DNA from: Tethya wilhelma
Taxonomy: Eukaryota; Porifera; Demospongiae; Tethyida; Tethyidae
DNA length: 64,000 bases
Assembly (NCBI GenBank): GCA_964030475.1
Contig: CAXIPT010000001.1
Span: 10,845,593 to 10,909,592, forward strand
Direction of reading: 5' to 3'
A program made the translations under genes and the position numbers. The notes under the pieces are model-generated. The model was not told the DNA's origin. It made no database searches and saw nothing but the letters and a program-made list of their open reading frames with translations. This document shows, piece by piece, positions 1 through 10,692 of the stretch (positions within the stretch are counted from its first letter, which is position 1; each line of letters starts with the position of its first letter).

Positions 1-425
1 TATGCATGAGTGTAGAAATTAATGGCGGCCATATGGAGGAGGCGCTTTTCGCCTTGTATCTAGCTAGGCGCTAAAAACCGATGGCAAAAGCGATTGAAGA
101 CAAAGAAACCAACTTCATCCGTTCAAGAATCAACTTCTAAAAGTGAATGGTCTTTGAGATATGGCGTGAGAAGATAGAGGAAGAAGAAGAATAAGAAGAA
201 AATGGAGAAAATTGGAGGTTTGGCAAATTGTAGTTTGTTACTTTAGCGATGGTTTTAGGCCACGTTTTTGGGCTCATTAGAAAGGGAAAGAGCTAAATAA
301 TAGCTTAAGAAGCCATTTAGTGCTAGGCGCTCAGTTTTTGCAGAGTTATTTGCGTGAATATTTGTATTGTGCTAATGGGCCATCCGTGCCATTCCTGTGT
401 ACCCAGTACTACCGTACTGTGAATT
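1..425 (+). repeat. Block A of the composite B-C-A repeat, first copy
   Basis: This is a non-coding interspersed repeat. It starts with the motif TGCATGAGTGTAGAAATTAA, passes through a GAA/AAG-rich stretch and ends in a short hairpin, CCCAGTA-ctaccg-TACTG(t), at about 402-423. The same block occurs at 3299-3731, 4131-4562, 10693-11137 (minus), 26461-26572 (truncated), 27188-27614 (minus), 46852-47025 (truncated) and 62913-63313 (truncated). The window edge cuts the left side. No coding frame is supported. Confidence 0.85.
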
Positions 426-1126
426 ACATTTTCAATGTTTTCTTACGAATCACATTTCAGTTTGTGGTTCACAGATGCTCTATTTCTGCACAGATGTGCC
501 ACATGAGCTATTTTTCTATCACTTCACAACTAGAACACAAAAGTACGTATGCTATCCACTGTCATATATATCAAGACATGTGGTTCTTTGCAATTTACTC
601 TGCCTTTTCAATGTTTCAGAGCTGGAGCATACATTAAATCATTAATGAGATTATTGGTACCCCTGTGATCAGAGTGTGCATTGAACAACATAAGACAAAA
701 CTTCTTTGTTAGGCAGTTAAGCACTGTTCACTGACTTGTGACTTTCCAAGGCATGTTAGAATACTAACTGCAGATTTATATCCTAGTGTTTTGAGTACTA
801 AAATGGTCAGAGTTTAGGATTAATTATGGTTGTGAATTTTGCTGTATAAGCTACTTAACACTGTAGTTTGTGCTCTGCTCATCAACTTGGAAGTTTGCAC
901 TTCCATGTCTAATCTTGTGAACTTACAGAAGAAAGCAGAGAAGGCCAAGCAATTAATAGCCAGGAAGAAGAAATCCGGGATAATTCTGTGAGTTCTATTG
1001 ATAAAGAGGTTGTTTAGAAAGACTTAGCTACCTCCGAATCAATGTGTGCAGGGAAGGCACAACATGTAGTTCAGTCATTTCATAAACTATCAGAGTGTAC
1101 TAAAATCGGAGACTATACATATATGT
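426..1126. other. No gene seen; diverged repeat remnant at its left edge
   Basis: The stretch after the block A hairpin (about 430-480) weakly resembles the start of spacer C, including CACATTT followed by AGTTTGTG. The rest holds only short open frames with no recognisable protein signal. Confidence 0.5.
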
Positions 1127-1384
1127 ACAAGTAAAAAAAACATTAAAAATGTAATGAGACTTAGGAATGGCCAAATCGTAAAAAAGAAAGCAAACAAGAT
1201 GGGAAAATGGCTATTTGAGTGTTTGCAGAATCATTCCTGTGTGGGCTGCATGTAGTACTCTCTTCCCATGGTGGGTCTCTCACGTTGCCCATAGGAATAA
1301 TTCTTTAGACACTCAAACAGCCATTCCATTATGTTTGCTTTCTTTTTTACGATTTGGCCATTCCTATGTCTCATTACATTTTTA
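1127..1384. repeat. Foldback MITE, family B (diverged copy)
   Basis: It opens with ACAAGTAAAAAAAACATT, and its right half is the reverse complement of its left half. The arms are about 110 bp around a loop of roughly 50 bp. Compared with other copies it carries TTTGAGTG where they have TTAGAGTG, and AAAGC where they have AACGC. Both changes appear in both arms. It abuts a second B copy directly. Confidence 0.85.
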
Positions 1385-1599
1385 ACAAGTAAAAAAAACA
1401 AAAACATTGGAAATGTAATGAGACACAGGAATGGCCAAATCGTAAAAAGAACGCAAACAAGATGGAATGGCTGGTTAAAGTGTGCAGAATTCTTCCTGTA
1501 TGGGCTGCATTTAACAATCTCCTTATTGAGTCTCTCATTTTGCCCACAGGAAGAATTTCTTACACACTTTAACCAGCCATTCCATCTTGTTTGCGTTCT
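1385..1599. repeat. Foldback MITE, family B, right end lost in a gap
   Basis: The left arm, loop and most of the right arm of a B foldback are present. The arm sequence GGTTAAAGTGTG on the left is matched by CACACTTTAACC on the right, a variant special to this copy. The run of N bases at 1600 removes the right terminus. Confidence 0.85.
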
Positions 1600-1659
1600 N
1601 NNNNNNNNNNNNNNNNNNNNNNNNNNNNNNNNNNNNNNNNNNNNNNNNNNNNNNNNNNN
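1600..1659. other. Assembly gap of 60 N
   Basis: Sixty undetermined bases lie inside a B-C-A composite repeat. The true length of the missing sequence is unknown. Other copies predict the right end of B and about 100 bp of spacer C here. Confidence 0.98.
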
Positions 1660-1945
1660 GCGGGCTGCTGAGCTGGTACTTGAAGTCACAACTTGTTCAA
1701 GACGGTGTGTAGCCTGCTTGATACTGAAGTGAAACACACATCTCAGTCATTTGGAGGCAGGAGCTGTATCATAAGATTTACTTGTCTTTCTATATGTTAT
1801 GATAATCAAAGTCCTGATTCATCTGGAGCAACCAGGTATCATAAAATAGTTCAAGGCAACTTCAGTGCATTTAATTCTAAATAACGCACACTTTTATGTG
1901 TGGAAAGGGTCGTCAATTCGAATTTTCTAGAAGCTAATGAATTAT
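1660..1945 (+). repeat. Spacer C of the composite repeat
   Basis: It runs from GCGGGCTGCTGAGCTGGTA through CACATCTCAGTCATTTGGAG to GGAAAGGGTCGTCAATTCGA. It is shared with copies at 11138-11505 (minus), 26088-26460, 47294-47582 and 62557-62912. It normally continues straight into block A, but here a MULE interrupts the junction. No coding potential is seen. Confidence 0.85.
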
Positions 1946-3298
1946 GGTTTGGTAACGTTTCGCCTACACGCATTTCGCCTACGTTGCGTTACGCCTACCG
2001 GAAGTGACAGTGACAAATCGCCTACGCATTTTGGAAGGCATGCGCATTTGAATTTTCTTTGGTACGTATTAGCGTGGTGCCAGAGCACAGCTACATGATT
2101 AGCAGGCGAGGAAGAGATAGCACAGTAGTCTGGAGGTGCACACAGAGCCGCAACTCTAAGTGCCCAGGAACAGTGACCACTGGACCAGCAGATGAGCTGC
2201 TGAGTGTAAGCAATACCCAAATTTAATCATGCCCCCAGTGAAGCACAAGTTCAAGCCACCAAAGTAGTCTCTGAGATGAAGGATGCAGCTAGCAGCAGCA
2301 TCAGGCCAATCCCCCAGCTGTACACACAGCATCTGGCTAGGCTGTCTAAATTACCCAATGCGGATGAAGTGACAGCCTGTCTCCCCACAATGTGACATAT
2401 ACCACTCTAAAGTCTGCTCTCTACCGCAAGAGGAAAGCAAAGCTTCCTCGACTTGTGCTGAAGTCCACTTCAGTTGTGAATGGGCTGAGACCTCTACTGG
2501 AGACCAGTTTCTCCTCAAAGAGGATGGTGACGATGATGACAAAGTTGCCGTCTTTGCCACTGAGGCTGATTTGGGAGGCAGAAACCATGTATGTGGATGG
2601 AACTTTGCAGACATGTCCAAGGGTTTTCTACCAGATCTTTACCATCCACAACTGTGTCCATGGGATACATGTGCCATTGGTGTACTGCTTGCCGGCTTCC
2701 CAATCAGAGAGAAGATACCTACAAGCGACTCTTGAAAATTGTAGCAACTGCTCCCCTCTATGGTTCTGTCAGACTTATGAATGCTGTACGCATACACTTA
2801 TACACTGTTTGTTTACATTAATTTTGTGTTTAGTATTTGTGTTGTTCATTCCACACACACTGCACACACTGTCGGAGTTCTCTTGTCCTATACACACCAT
2901 GTTTCTTGTTGTTTATATTTGTGTTGTTCATTCCACACACACACACACACACACACTGTTGGAGTTCTCTTGTCCTCAGCTGTCTGTACACACCATGGAA
3001 CAGAATGATCTCTGCTTCACAACTGTGCTGAACTCCAATTCTGTTGAATTATTACCTGTTCTGAGTGTCTCTCTGTTGTACTATATAAGTTTCCCCTACC
3101 GCAGTTTCTGTTTTACAAAGCTATAAGCACAAATAGAACGCAAAGAACACGCGCATTTGAAATCCAGAGGCTTTCTTAGATTCTCTACGCGTTTTTTAAT
3201 TTATGCATTATACGTAGATTACGTAATTGAACCACTTCCGGTAGTGTAGGCGAATTGACACATAGGCGAAATGCGTGTAGGCGAAACGTTACGAAACC
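1946..3298. mobile_element. MULE (Mutator-like) DNA transposon, 1.35 kb, with 8-bp target duplication
   Basis: The element begins GGTTTGGTAACGTTTCGCC and ends with the inverted version GGCGAAACGTTACGAAACC. The inverted repeats extend about 60 bp and are built from iterated TTCGCCTAC motifs. TGAATTAT is duplicated at 1938-1945 and 3299-3306, and removing the element rejoins spacer C to block A exactly as in other copies. An 8-9-bp duplication, long terminal repeats and a MULE-type transposase fragment inside support the class. It is internally decayed and non-autonomous. Confidence 0.9.
2350..2790 (+). pseudogene. MULE transposase fragment
   Basis: The readable core (around 2580-2700) is a MULE transposase catalytic-region block: VDGT, then CPRVFYQ, then IFTIH, then PLVYCLP. 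In the family, the D of VDGT lies in the first catalytic motif. A second frame just upstream (about 2515-2575) reads an acidic EDGDDDD stretch followed by VFATEADL, which fits the family N-terminal to that motif, so at least one frameshift separates them. The N-terminal DNA-binding part and the C-terminal half are missing. It lies inside a 1.35-kb element with intact ends and is not functional. A (CA)n microsatellite sits at about 2930-2956. Confidence 0.75.
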
Positions 3299-3731
3299 TG
3301 AATTATGCATGAGTGTAGAAATTAATGGCGGTCATATGGAGGAGGCGCTTTTCGCCTTGTATCTAGCTACTCAATGAGAGGCGCTAAAAACCGATGGCAA
3401 AAGCGACTGTACCGGAAGAAACCAAGTTCGTTTGTTCAAGAATGAGCTTCTAAAAGTGAATAGTCTCTGAGAAAAGTTGAGCCTAGATAGAAAAAGAAGA
3501 AGAAGAAGATGGAGAAAATTGGAGGTTTGGCATGTTTGTGTTTGTTACTTTAGCGATGTTTTTAGGCCGTGTTTTTGGGCTCATTAGAAAGAGAAAGAGC
3601 TAAATAGTAGCTTTAGAAGCCATTTAGTGCTAAGCGCTCAGTTTTTGCAGAGTTATTCGCGTGAATATTTGTATTGCGCTAATGGGCCATCCGTGCCATT
3701 CCTGTGTACCCAGTACTACCGTACTGGGAAT
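3299..3731 (+). repeat. Block A of the composite repeat, displaced by the MULE
   Basis: This is the continuation of the composite copy whose spacer C lies at 1660-1945. It contains the GAA-rich tract and ends in the hairpin CCCAGTA-ctaccg-TACTGGG. The next composite repeat follows without a gap. Confidence 0.88.
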
Positions 3732-4560
3732 GTTTTTTTCACTTGTTTGTTCTCATTTTTTCATAATTCTACTCACATTTGAGTTTGTGTGTATATGGTA
3801 GTGACTTGTACACTAACAGCACGGATATTATAGCTTATGTTATAATCTATGCTATCAGTATAAAGTCATGGTGAAGCATCTCAGGAGGCTGGAGCTGTAT
3901 CTGACAAATTTACTTGCTTTGCTCATCTTATTATAATGACAACTATGTAACAAAGTAGTCTATTCACCTCCTATTATTGAAGACTGAAAGGTACCGGTAA
4001 CTGGTTACAGAGACTTCAGCACAACCAGAAATCAAAACAGGCAGGGCAGCGAATATTCGGATTCCAAATAACACACACTTGTCTAACTGGAAAAGGGTCG
4101 TCAAATTGATTTCCAAGGTAGCTAATGAATTATTAATGAGTATAGAAATCAATGGCTGCCATATGGAGAAGGCGCTTTTCGTCTTGTATTTAGCGACTCC
4201 TCTAGAGAGACGAATAACCGATACAAAAAGCACATGAAGACAAAGAAACCAAGTATATTCGTTCAAGAATCAGCTTCTGAAAGCGAGTGGTCTTCGAGAA
4301 AAGTCGTTCCAAGATAGAAGAAGAAGAAGAAGAAGAAGAAGATGGAGAAAATTGGAGGTTTGGCATACTTTAGTTTGTTGCTTTAGCGATGGTTTAAGGC
4401 TATGTTTTAGGCTCAATAGAAAGAGAAAAGGCTAAATAGTAGCTTAAGAAGCCTTTTAGTCCCAAGCGCTCAGTTTTTGCAGTTATTCGCGTGAATATTT
4501 GTATTGCGCTAATGGGCCATCCGTGCCATTCCTATGTACCCAGTACTATCGTACTGGGAA

Positions 4561-4562
<2 letters not shown>
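3732..4562 (+). repeat. Composite repeat, subfamily 2 (C2 plus A2)
   Basis: It starts with a remnant of the B terminus (TTTTTTTCACTTG), then a diverged spacer (C2) and a diverged block A (A2). A2 differs from block A by, for example, CTCTAGAGAGACGAATAACC. The same subfamily lies on the minus strand at 27188-28213. It ends in the same CCCAGTA/TACTGGG hairpin. Confidence 0.8.

Positions 4563-4563
<1 letters not shown>

Positions 4564-4593
<30 letters not shown>
4564..4593. repeat. (TA)n microsatellite
   Basis: About 15 uninterrupted TA units directly follow the block A2 terminus. Confidence 0.95.
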
Positions 4594-4596
<3 letters not shown>

Positions 4597-4663
4597 GACT
4601 TAATCTTAAAGATTACATTAACAGTAGAGAAGAATATTGTACTTTAAGGGTGGTCAGACATGC

Positions 4664-5879
4664 AAAGACAGGAAGAATTGCGTCATAATTTTGTAGTTCA
4701 ACATCACCACAAATCTCAACCGGAAGTATAGAATGATTGCGCATGAAGATTCTGCGTGGGATCTTACAACTAGACAGCTAGTTACTTTTTTGTTGCTTTT
4801 TTTACAACACAACAAGCCCTCATCAAAGGGAAAGAGGTCTTCAAAAGAGGCTGACACCCGGTGGCAAGTATTCAAGATGCCTGGAAGTAACAGAAAAAGT
4901 TTAGTAGTACTACAATACACATCAATAACCAGTAATTGGGTAAGTATCAAAATTGAATGGTTTGTATTCCAGAAGTATAGAGCTAATGTAAATATTATAT
5001 CAATCCCAGAAAATAAAGTGTCTATGAAGTGGCTGGCTTTCAGGTGGACCATCAAGGCGACTCCGATACAGCAACAGAGCCGGATAGTATAGTATATGAG
5101 CTGGTTTCCTAAGACGGAACAGATGGATGCTAAATCACTCAATGACGAGGAACTGCCCTGTTGAGGAGACAAAGTACGGTCCAAAAGACTCCGAACAAGG
5201 GTGAATTTCTGCCAATATAGATTGTGGTGTACCACAAGGTAACAAGTATGATGTTGTCACTCCTACTATAAAATCTGTAAAAAAAGAAAAGAAAAAAAAA
5301 CAACAGACTTGTGATCAACGAAAAAACAAACAGTATTTTATTTTGCTTACAAGATTGAGCTTATCTGTAGAATCTCTGTTCCATATGAAAAGTGCTCTGC
5401 TACTTCAAGGTGTACAGATACCATACTGAAAGAAGAAGAATGATACAAGAAGTGAGACAAACATGCACAAGTCAAGAGTACGTACTATCCTAAACAGCTA
5501 TAGCCTGGTAATTTTTATTTTTGTTATACACAAGTGTATATACCTTTCCATAATGTTATTTTCTAAAAAAAACTCGCTTCAAACATTCATACTTAGAGTA
5601 GATGCATGCAGAAGCACATTTCATGGTAATAGTAAAGACACATTGAGCTATAGGCCGTACACTACACTCTCAAATCAGTTCACTCATCATGGTACATGCA
5701 GTACTATATTCAGGGCTGCGATCCAAATTCCTTGAGATTTTGTAGAGTACAATCCTAATTATGCCCAACCCACCTTACTCAAGTGATTGCATGTTTATAA
5801 TTATTACAAGCAATTAATTTTTTGAAAGAAATTGAATTAAAATGACGTACATCAATGTAAAAACATAACACAAAGACTG
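4664..5879. other. No recognisable gene
   Basis: A plus-strand frame of 119 codons at 4733-5092 and an antisense frame at 4654-5235 are open, but neither shows a motif I recognise. The region is AT-rich. It may be the non-coding 3' flank of the transposase pseudogene. Confidence 0.4.
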
Positions 5880-8087
5880 TTAGTTAGAATGTTTGTTATA
5901 CTCATTAGTTGCTGTTTTTGAAGTTTTTAATAATTGTTTTGTTGGCTCCCATGAGTAACAAGGATCATTGTTGGCAAGTTTTACAGTAATAAGATCCAAA
6001 GCAGAGCGAGTAGGAGTTTTATTAAGCTTTACAATATTAAAAACTCTCTCTTCTCCTGCATTACTATGTGGAATTGTCAGAATAACATTAGCTACTCTGA
6101 ATAATTTCTCAAATCTTTTGGACCCATCATTATTGAAGATAGTGTACATGTAGCCCCAAATTACATCTATTCTATGGTATACAACTTGGTCACTAACTTT
6201 GACAATAGATTCATCCCAAATAGTTTGAGGTATGTCTCTGTTTGTTAGTAATTGGTAATCCAGGAATTCTTCCTGAAGCTCATCAAGGTCCGAAGGATTG
6301 AATGTTAGAATATGGGGGTACCGTCCACAGAAATACTCTACTGATGAAAAAGTACAATTCTCTTTCTTTTGGAAGTCGAGAAATTTACAGTTGTTCAGAA
6401 CTTCATCAGAGAATGGCAATTTTTGCAGGGCTTGACAAGCAGCGTCGACATAAAATGCCCTTACTCCTCTGTAAAATTTTCTGACCTGACTCTCTCCAAT
6501 GTCGCCCTAAGTCTGTTCATTGTTTGCTTTGTAACTATTCCAATAGTGACGTCAGTATCACAAAGCTGATTAGAAGAATCAGTAAAATCACATTCGGTAA
6601 TATCTTCTGCTTCTCTAATTGCTCTAACAGTAACAAACTTGCTCAGGAGCTTTTTTAGAAAAGCTCTGATTTATCGGCAACCAAGAAAATGGTCGCATAC
6701 TCTCTTTGCAAGAGGAGATTGAGCCTTGGATTGGAAAAACTGCCTGATAGAAAAATAAGTAAACTTCTGACATCGGATCATCAAAAAACTGGAGCAATCT
6801 TGCAAATCTAGATTGGCTTTCATCTTCAGATTTAAAATAGCTCTGGAGTGATTGGTACAAAAGTAAGATTCTTTGAACTGCTTGTTCTAGGCTTAGCCAA
6901 CGCACACTGACATATCGAATGATCTCGTGATAACTACTATCACAGAACCCACAAAACTCATTTAAAACACCTTTTCTTTTTGTACTTTTGTCGAACCAGT
7001 AAAATACATCCATGCAGATATCTTCAATATCAATACCAGACACATTGTGGAAGGCTTCAGAAGCATGATTGGCAATATTGTGAATTAGGTGGCAAGGACA
7101 CCCCATGAAATAGCACGAACTAACTTTATCTTGAACCAAGGTTTTAATAGAGTGGTGCCGTCCAACATTTACACTAGTATTGTCTACTCCAAATCCAACG
7201 CAATGTTCCCATGGAATGATCAGAGATGTAAGTACAAAATCAATCTTGTCAAATATTGCAGAAGCTGTGCCACATTCTCTTCCAGTTGCATCTCAAGCAA
7301 CTGGGTACTTACTTGCCTCCTCTTGATATCATAAATTCTTACTGTAAGTGGATTTAGTTTTTCCAGTCCAGAATCGTTAGATCCATCCACTGACAAACTA
7401 ATCAGTCATTTTTTCATGTCTTCAATCAGAGAATCTGGATAATCGAACTACATAATCATTATGTATAATATTAGTCATGTACAATTAACTAACCGCGGAA
7501 AAAGGGGGCTATAGCAAGGTTGAGAATCGAAGTTGATTTAGTTCTCCGACTGGCGTACTTCTTTGCAATTTGGCTATCACTGAATACATCTCTTACAAGT
7601 GGTGTTAGATGGTCAGACACTGCTAAAGGTAGATTATGTTCTACAATAAAATTTGTGAACTTCACATAATCTGCACACAAGATGAAATAATATTATTGGA
7701 ACACTGAAAAAGTTACTGGGCTTATAGCTTATTACTGACCTTTTCTGACAATGGATCAGGTTTAGTGAAGTAGTTTAGTTGAGGTAACTTTGCCATTTGT
7801 GCTGCAATTTGCTGATGATTCTTTCCTGATATGTGAGATTTTACATCTGCAATTCCCATATGGCTACATTTCAGGGTCTTTAAGCACAATGTGCATCTAA
7901 AAGAATGTGGATCTTGAGGAATGAACTTCCACTGCTTGGTCCAATCTTTGCTAAACTTAGTTTTATACTTATGAGCTCCAGAATTCTTTGCCTTTTTAGC
8001 CTTAGAAATTCCTACTAACTCACTATCACTGAGTCCACTCTCATCGCCTGAGAACTCGAGGTAACTGCTTGATGTAACCATATTCAT
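5880..8087 (-). pseudogene. hAT-type transposase (KIAA1586/ZNF862-like), broken
   Basis: Read on the minus strand, an N-terminal BED/TTF-like zinc finger (about 7800-7960; FRCTLCLK then VKSHISGKNH) is followed by a FIVEHNLPLAVSDHLTPL block, an SVDGSND catalytic-region block, GCPCHLIHN, YWFDKSTKRK, and a C-terminal hAT dimerisation region (IPHSNAGEERVF then LANNDPCYSWEP at about 5935-6090). Two short introns are visible: 7671-7739 (69 bp) and about 7448-7493 (46 bp). Damage includes an in-frame TGA near 7400, a frameshift near 7280, another near 6650-6730, and a TAA near 6475. In the family the protein cuts and rejoins transposon ends; domesticated relatives exist. This copy cannot make it. 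Confidence 0.8.
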
Positions 8088-9136
8088 GCAGTCCCGCTTG
8101 TTTCAATTTTTCGGTTCAAAGTCCATATTCATTTATAATTAGACAAGTAGCTACAAGTACAATGCAAGCATATTTACAGAATGCAGCAAGAAATAGTTTC
8201 CGTGACTCTTTCAGTGAGACCTTGAGGTGAGTATCAAATTAGTAAGACTCACGGAAAATCTTGGCAGCCCTGTATATTGAATTACCTTCCTTTCAGAACA
8301 GAACTTGAGCTAGTCCCAGAGTTTCACAGCAGAATGGAAGCATCACCAGCATGACTGAACCTTGGATCTTGAGAAACCAACGACAAAGCAGTGTGGCTCA
8401 TTTCATCTCGATGCTCTTCAATTGGAGAGAAAACAGTCAGTCACTTTGAGGTGAAGTTAGCAGCTTGGAGTAGACCAGTCTGACCTCCAGTAATACCTCA
8501 ACCCTTTCTCTGCTTGTCACCAACCATATTTCACCTCAGCTGGCCGTTCTGTAGCAGCTACCACGATCACAAAAGACTTCACTCTGCTCTGCCACGTGTA
8601 CAAATTATTATCTACTCGCGTTCAATACTGAATAAACCGCGTTGGAAGACAATCCACTTCAAAGGGGCAGCTTCTTTGATGTATCGCTTTTTCTAAAATC
8701 TCTCTTCGTGATCACTGCAAGAGTGCCAAATTTAGAACACAAACTGCCTGACATCAGCTCTTTAGAAGTATGTATTCTTTTTCCATTTATTCGTCCCTGG
8801 TTGGTTAGATCAGTGGGTGTGTAGAAAAATTATCAAACGAAGACAGTGGAAGCACCCAAGAAGTGGCGAAAAACGATACGTAGAAGTGTTTAGCAGCTAA
8901 AAGTAAGTATATAGGTATACCTCCTTTTTGGTTCTTCGATCGTTCTAGTTTGTGTTGAAATAGATGCGATAGGCAGAAAACTGGAAGTCGGTGAAAAAGC
9001 TGCTATTCAGAAAAAAATTTTTCTAGTGTGCTCAGTATAGCTAGATAGCTACCTGTTTGTGTAAAAATCTGGACAGAAAAGTTGATATTTTGTGTCTTTT
9101 GCAAGATGGAAATTTCCCTAGCAACGCGGTGCGTGG
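8088..9136. other. Non-coding stretch upstream of the hAT pseudogene
   Basis: Only short frames are open. A small inverted pair, TTCCGTGA at about 8190 and TCACGGAA at about 8250, could form a hairpin. The region may be the 5' side of the element at 4643-9157. Confidence 0.4.
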
Positions 9137-9157
9137 GCATGACCGACCACCCTTAAA

Positions 9158-9896
9158 TCATAAGAACTGCTCAGAATGTCCAGCTATATGCAAGGAAAGT
9201 TCAAGAAAATAGTGATGTGTCCCTCAAGAACATATTTACATCTCCTTTAGCAAATATCACATACAACATTACTTATGCTATAAGGAATTTTTTTCAAATG
9301 CCACTTAGTAGTTTAATAATTGACTTTGATAATGGTATAGATGAATGCTTCCTTGTTGAGTGTTTACAGAATTGTAGTCATGAGTCTCTATTAAAAATGT
9401 CCTTAAAAAAAACAGCAATATCTAAACATTGTACAAGCAAAGTATTAGTGAAATCTTTGTTTAACAAAAGATCCAAGAATGTTGATCAAAGAAGCCATCA
9501 CTCATTCAAAGTACATTCATGAAGCTGCAAAGCGATTAGTAAAAGTTGAGAAGCTGTTTTGAGATTAGTTCCAGATCAGTCAATCAAGTTACAGAAAATC
9601 GATAGATGACTCTGGGGTATAGACACCAGGGGGGTTCTGAACTCAAACCCCCACCCCCTCCCCCCAGTTTTTGAGCATGCAGCAGTGCAATTATTTAGGC
9701 ATTCGAGCAAGAATCAAATCAAAACTAGCTATATATATTTCTCAGTTGTCCAAGCAAATTATACTGAATTTACTAACTTAAAATCTGGCACTAGGTATAT
9801 TATGTGTCTGGATTACTGAATATTATGAGTTATAAACTCCTCAGCAACTCTAGACAGTGACAAGGCATTAGTTTTGTCTTTTTATGCATGCACCAG
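9158..9896. other. No recognisable gene; one 101-codon frame of unknown meaning
   Basis: A plus-strand frame at 9217-9522 is open for 101 codons and Asn/Ser/Lys-rich, as AT-rich non-coding DNA often is. I recognise no domain. A C-rich run lies at about 9640-9665. Confidence 0.35.
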
Positions 9897-10276
9897 CAGT
9901 GGCGTAGCCAGGGGGTGCTAAAGGTGCATTTGCACCCCCTTTTTTTGTCTGGCGAAATTTACGTCTATGTCTAAAATGCGCTATTTTTTAGCTTGTAATA
10001 ATTTTTTGTGCACTTACTTAGTAGCAACACGTAAAGTAGTCATCTTTGGCCAGAATTCAATCCAGAACAACTATTAGAAGCTTTCTTTTTGCTGCTACAA
10101 GGCTTTAGAGAGCGTTCGATCTAGCGAGCGCGTGCTACTGCTCGATTTAATGAATGGGAGGGGCTAAAATTAGCTAATTAAGTGGGTGTGGTTTCTGGTC
10201 GTGCAAAATTTCCGCCGCGCTTCGCGCGCATCATTTTTATTGCTCTCCCCTTTCTAAAATCCTGGCTACACCCCTG
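9897..10276. mobile_element. MITE of the CAGTGGCG family with 5-bp target duplication
   Basis: The left end CAGTGGCGTAGCCAGG is matched inverted by CCTGGCTACACCCCTG on the right. ACCAG is duplicated at 9892-9896 and 10277-10281. The interior near the right end (GCGCTTCGCGCGCAT, then CCCCTTTCTA) matches the element at 35490-35867. It is non-coding. Confidence 0.8.
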
Positions 10277-10281
10277 ACCAG

Positions 10282-10692
10282 TTTAACCTGGGCTGAGATG
10301 TGGTAATACAAAGCCATGTCTTCAGCCTACAAAGTGCACCAAAACTCCTTTTACTCACTGCATTAATGGCAGTTGTAACGAGAATAAGCTTCAAACTTTG
10401 ATTACTTCAGAATAAAATTCTCTTTGTACACTGCTCAAACTTATGTGTTATTATAGACTGTAGATCTCAAACATTATTTTCTTCTTGATCTGTATAAAGA
10501 ATGGTCAACTGGCAGTCTTGGAAAAAAATAAAAGAAGCACTTATTTAATTTTTGGAGAATCGGATAGTTAAAGGTTAGTCACAACTTTTTCTAATTTCTG
10601 TAGCATTGCATATCCTCTGTTGAAATCTGCTTTTAATGGTTGGTTAACTGCCTCGAAGTAAATTTTTCAGTAATTATTTTCTACAGTTTCAG
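10282..10692. other. No gene seen
   Basis: AT-rich sequence without supported coding frames or repeats I can identify. Confidence 0.4.

Larger units (their letters stand above)
4643..9157. mobile_element. Candidate 4.5-kb DNA transposon bounded by 21-bp imperfect inverted repeats
   Basis: The sequence TTTAAGGGTGGTCAGACATGC at 4643 is matched in inverse by GCATGACCGACCACCCTTAAA at 9137-9157, two mismatches in 21. TTAA lies at both ends, as in TTAA-targeting transposons. The block encloses the hAT-type pseudogene at 5880-8087. No longer inverted similarity continues inward and no 8-bp duplication is seen, so chance or two unrelated MITE ends remain possible. Confidence 0.35.

Noticed and set aside
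8180..8260. Short hairpin TTCCGTGA/TCACGGAA as a transposon end
   Set aside because: Only eight bases pair, no target duplication and no second copy in the window.
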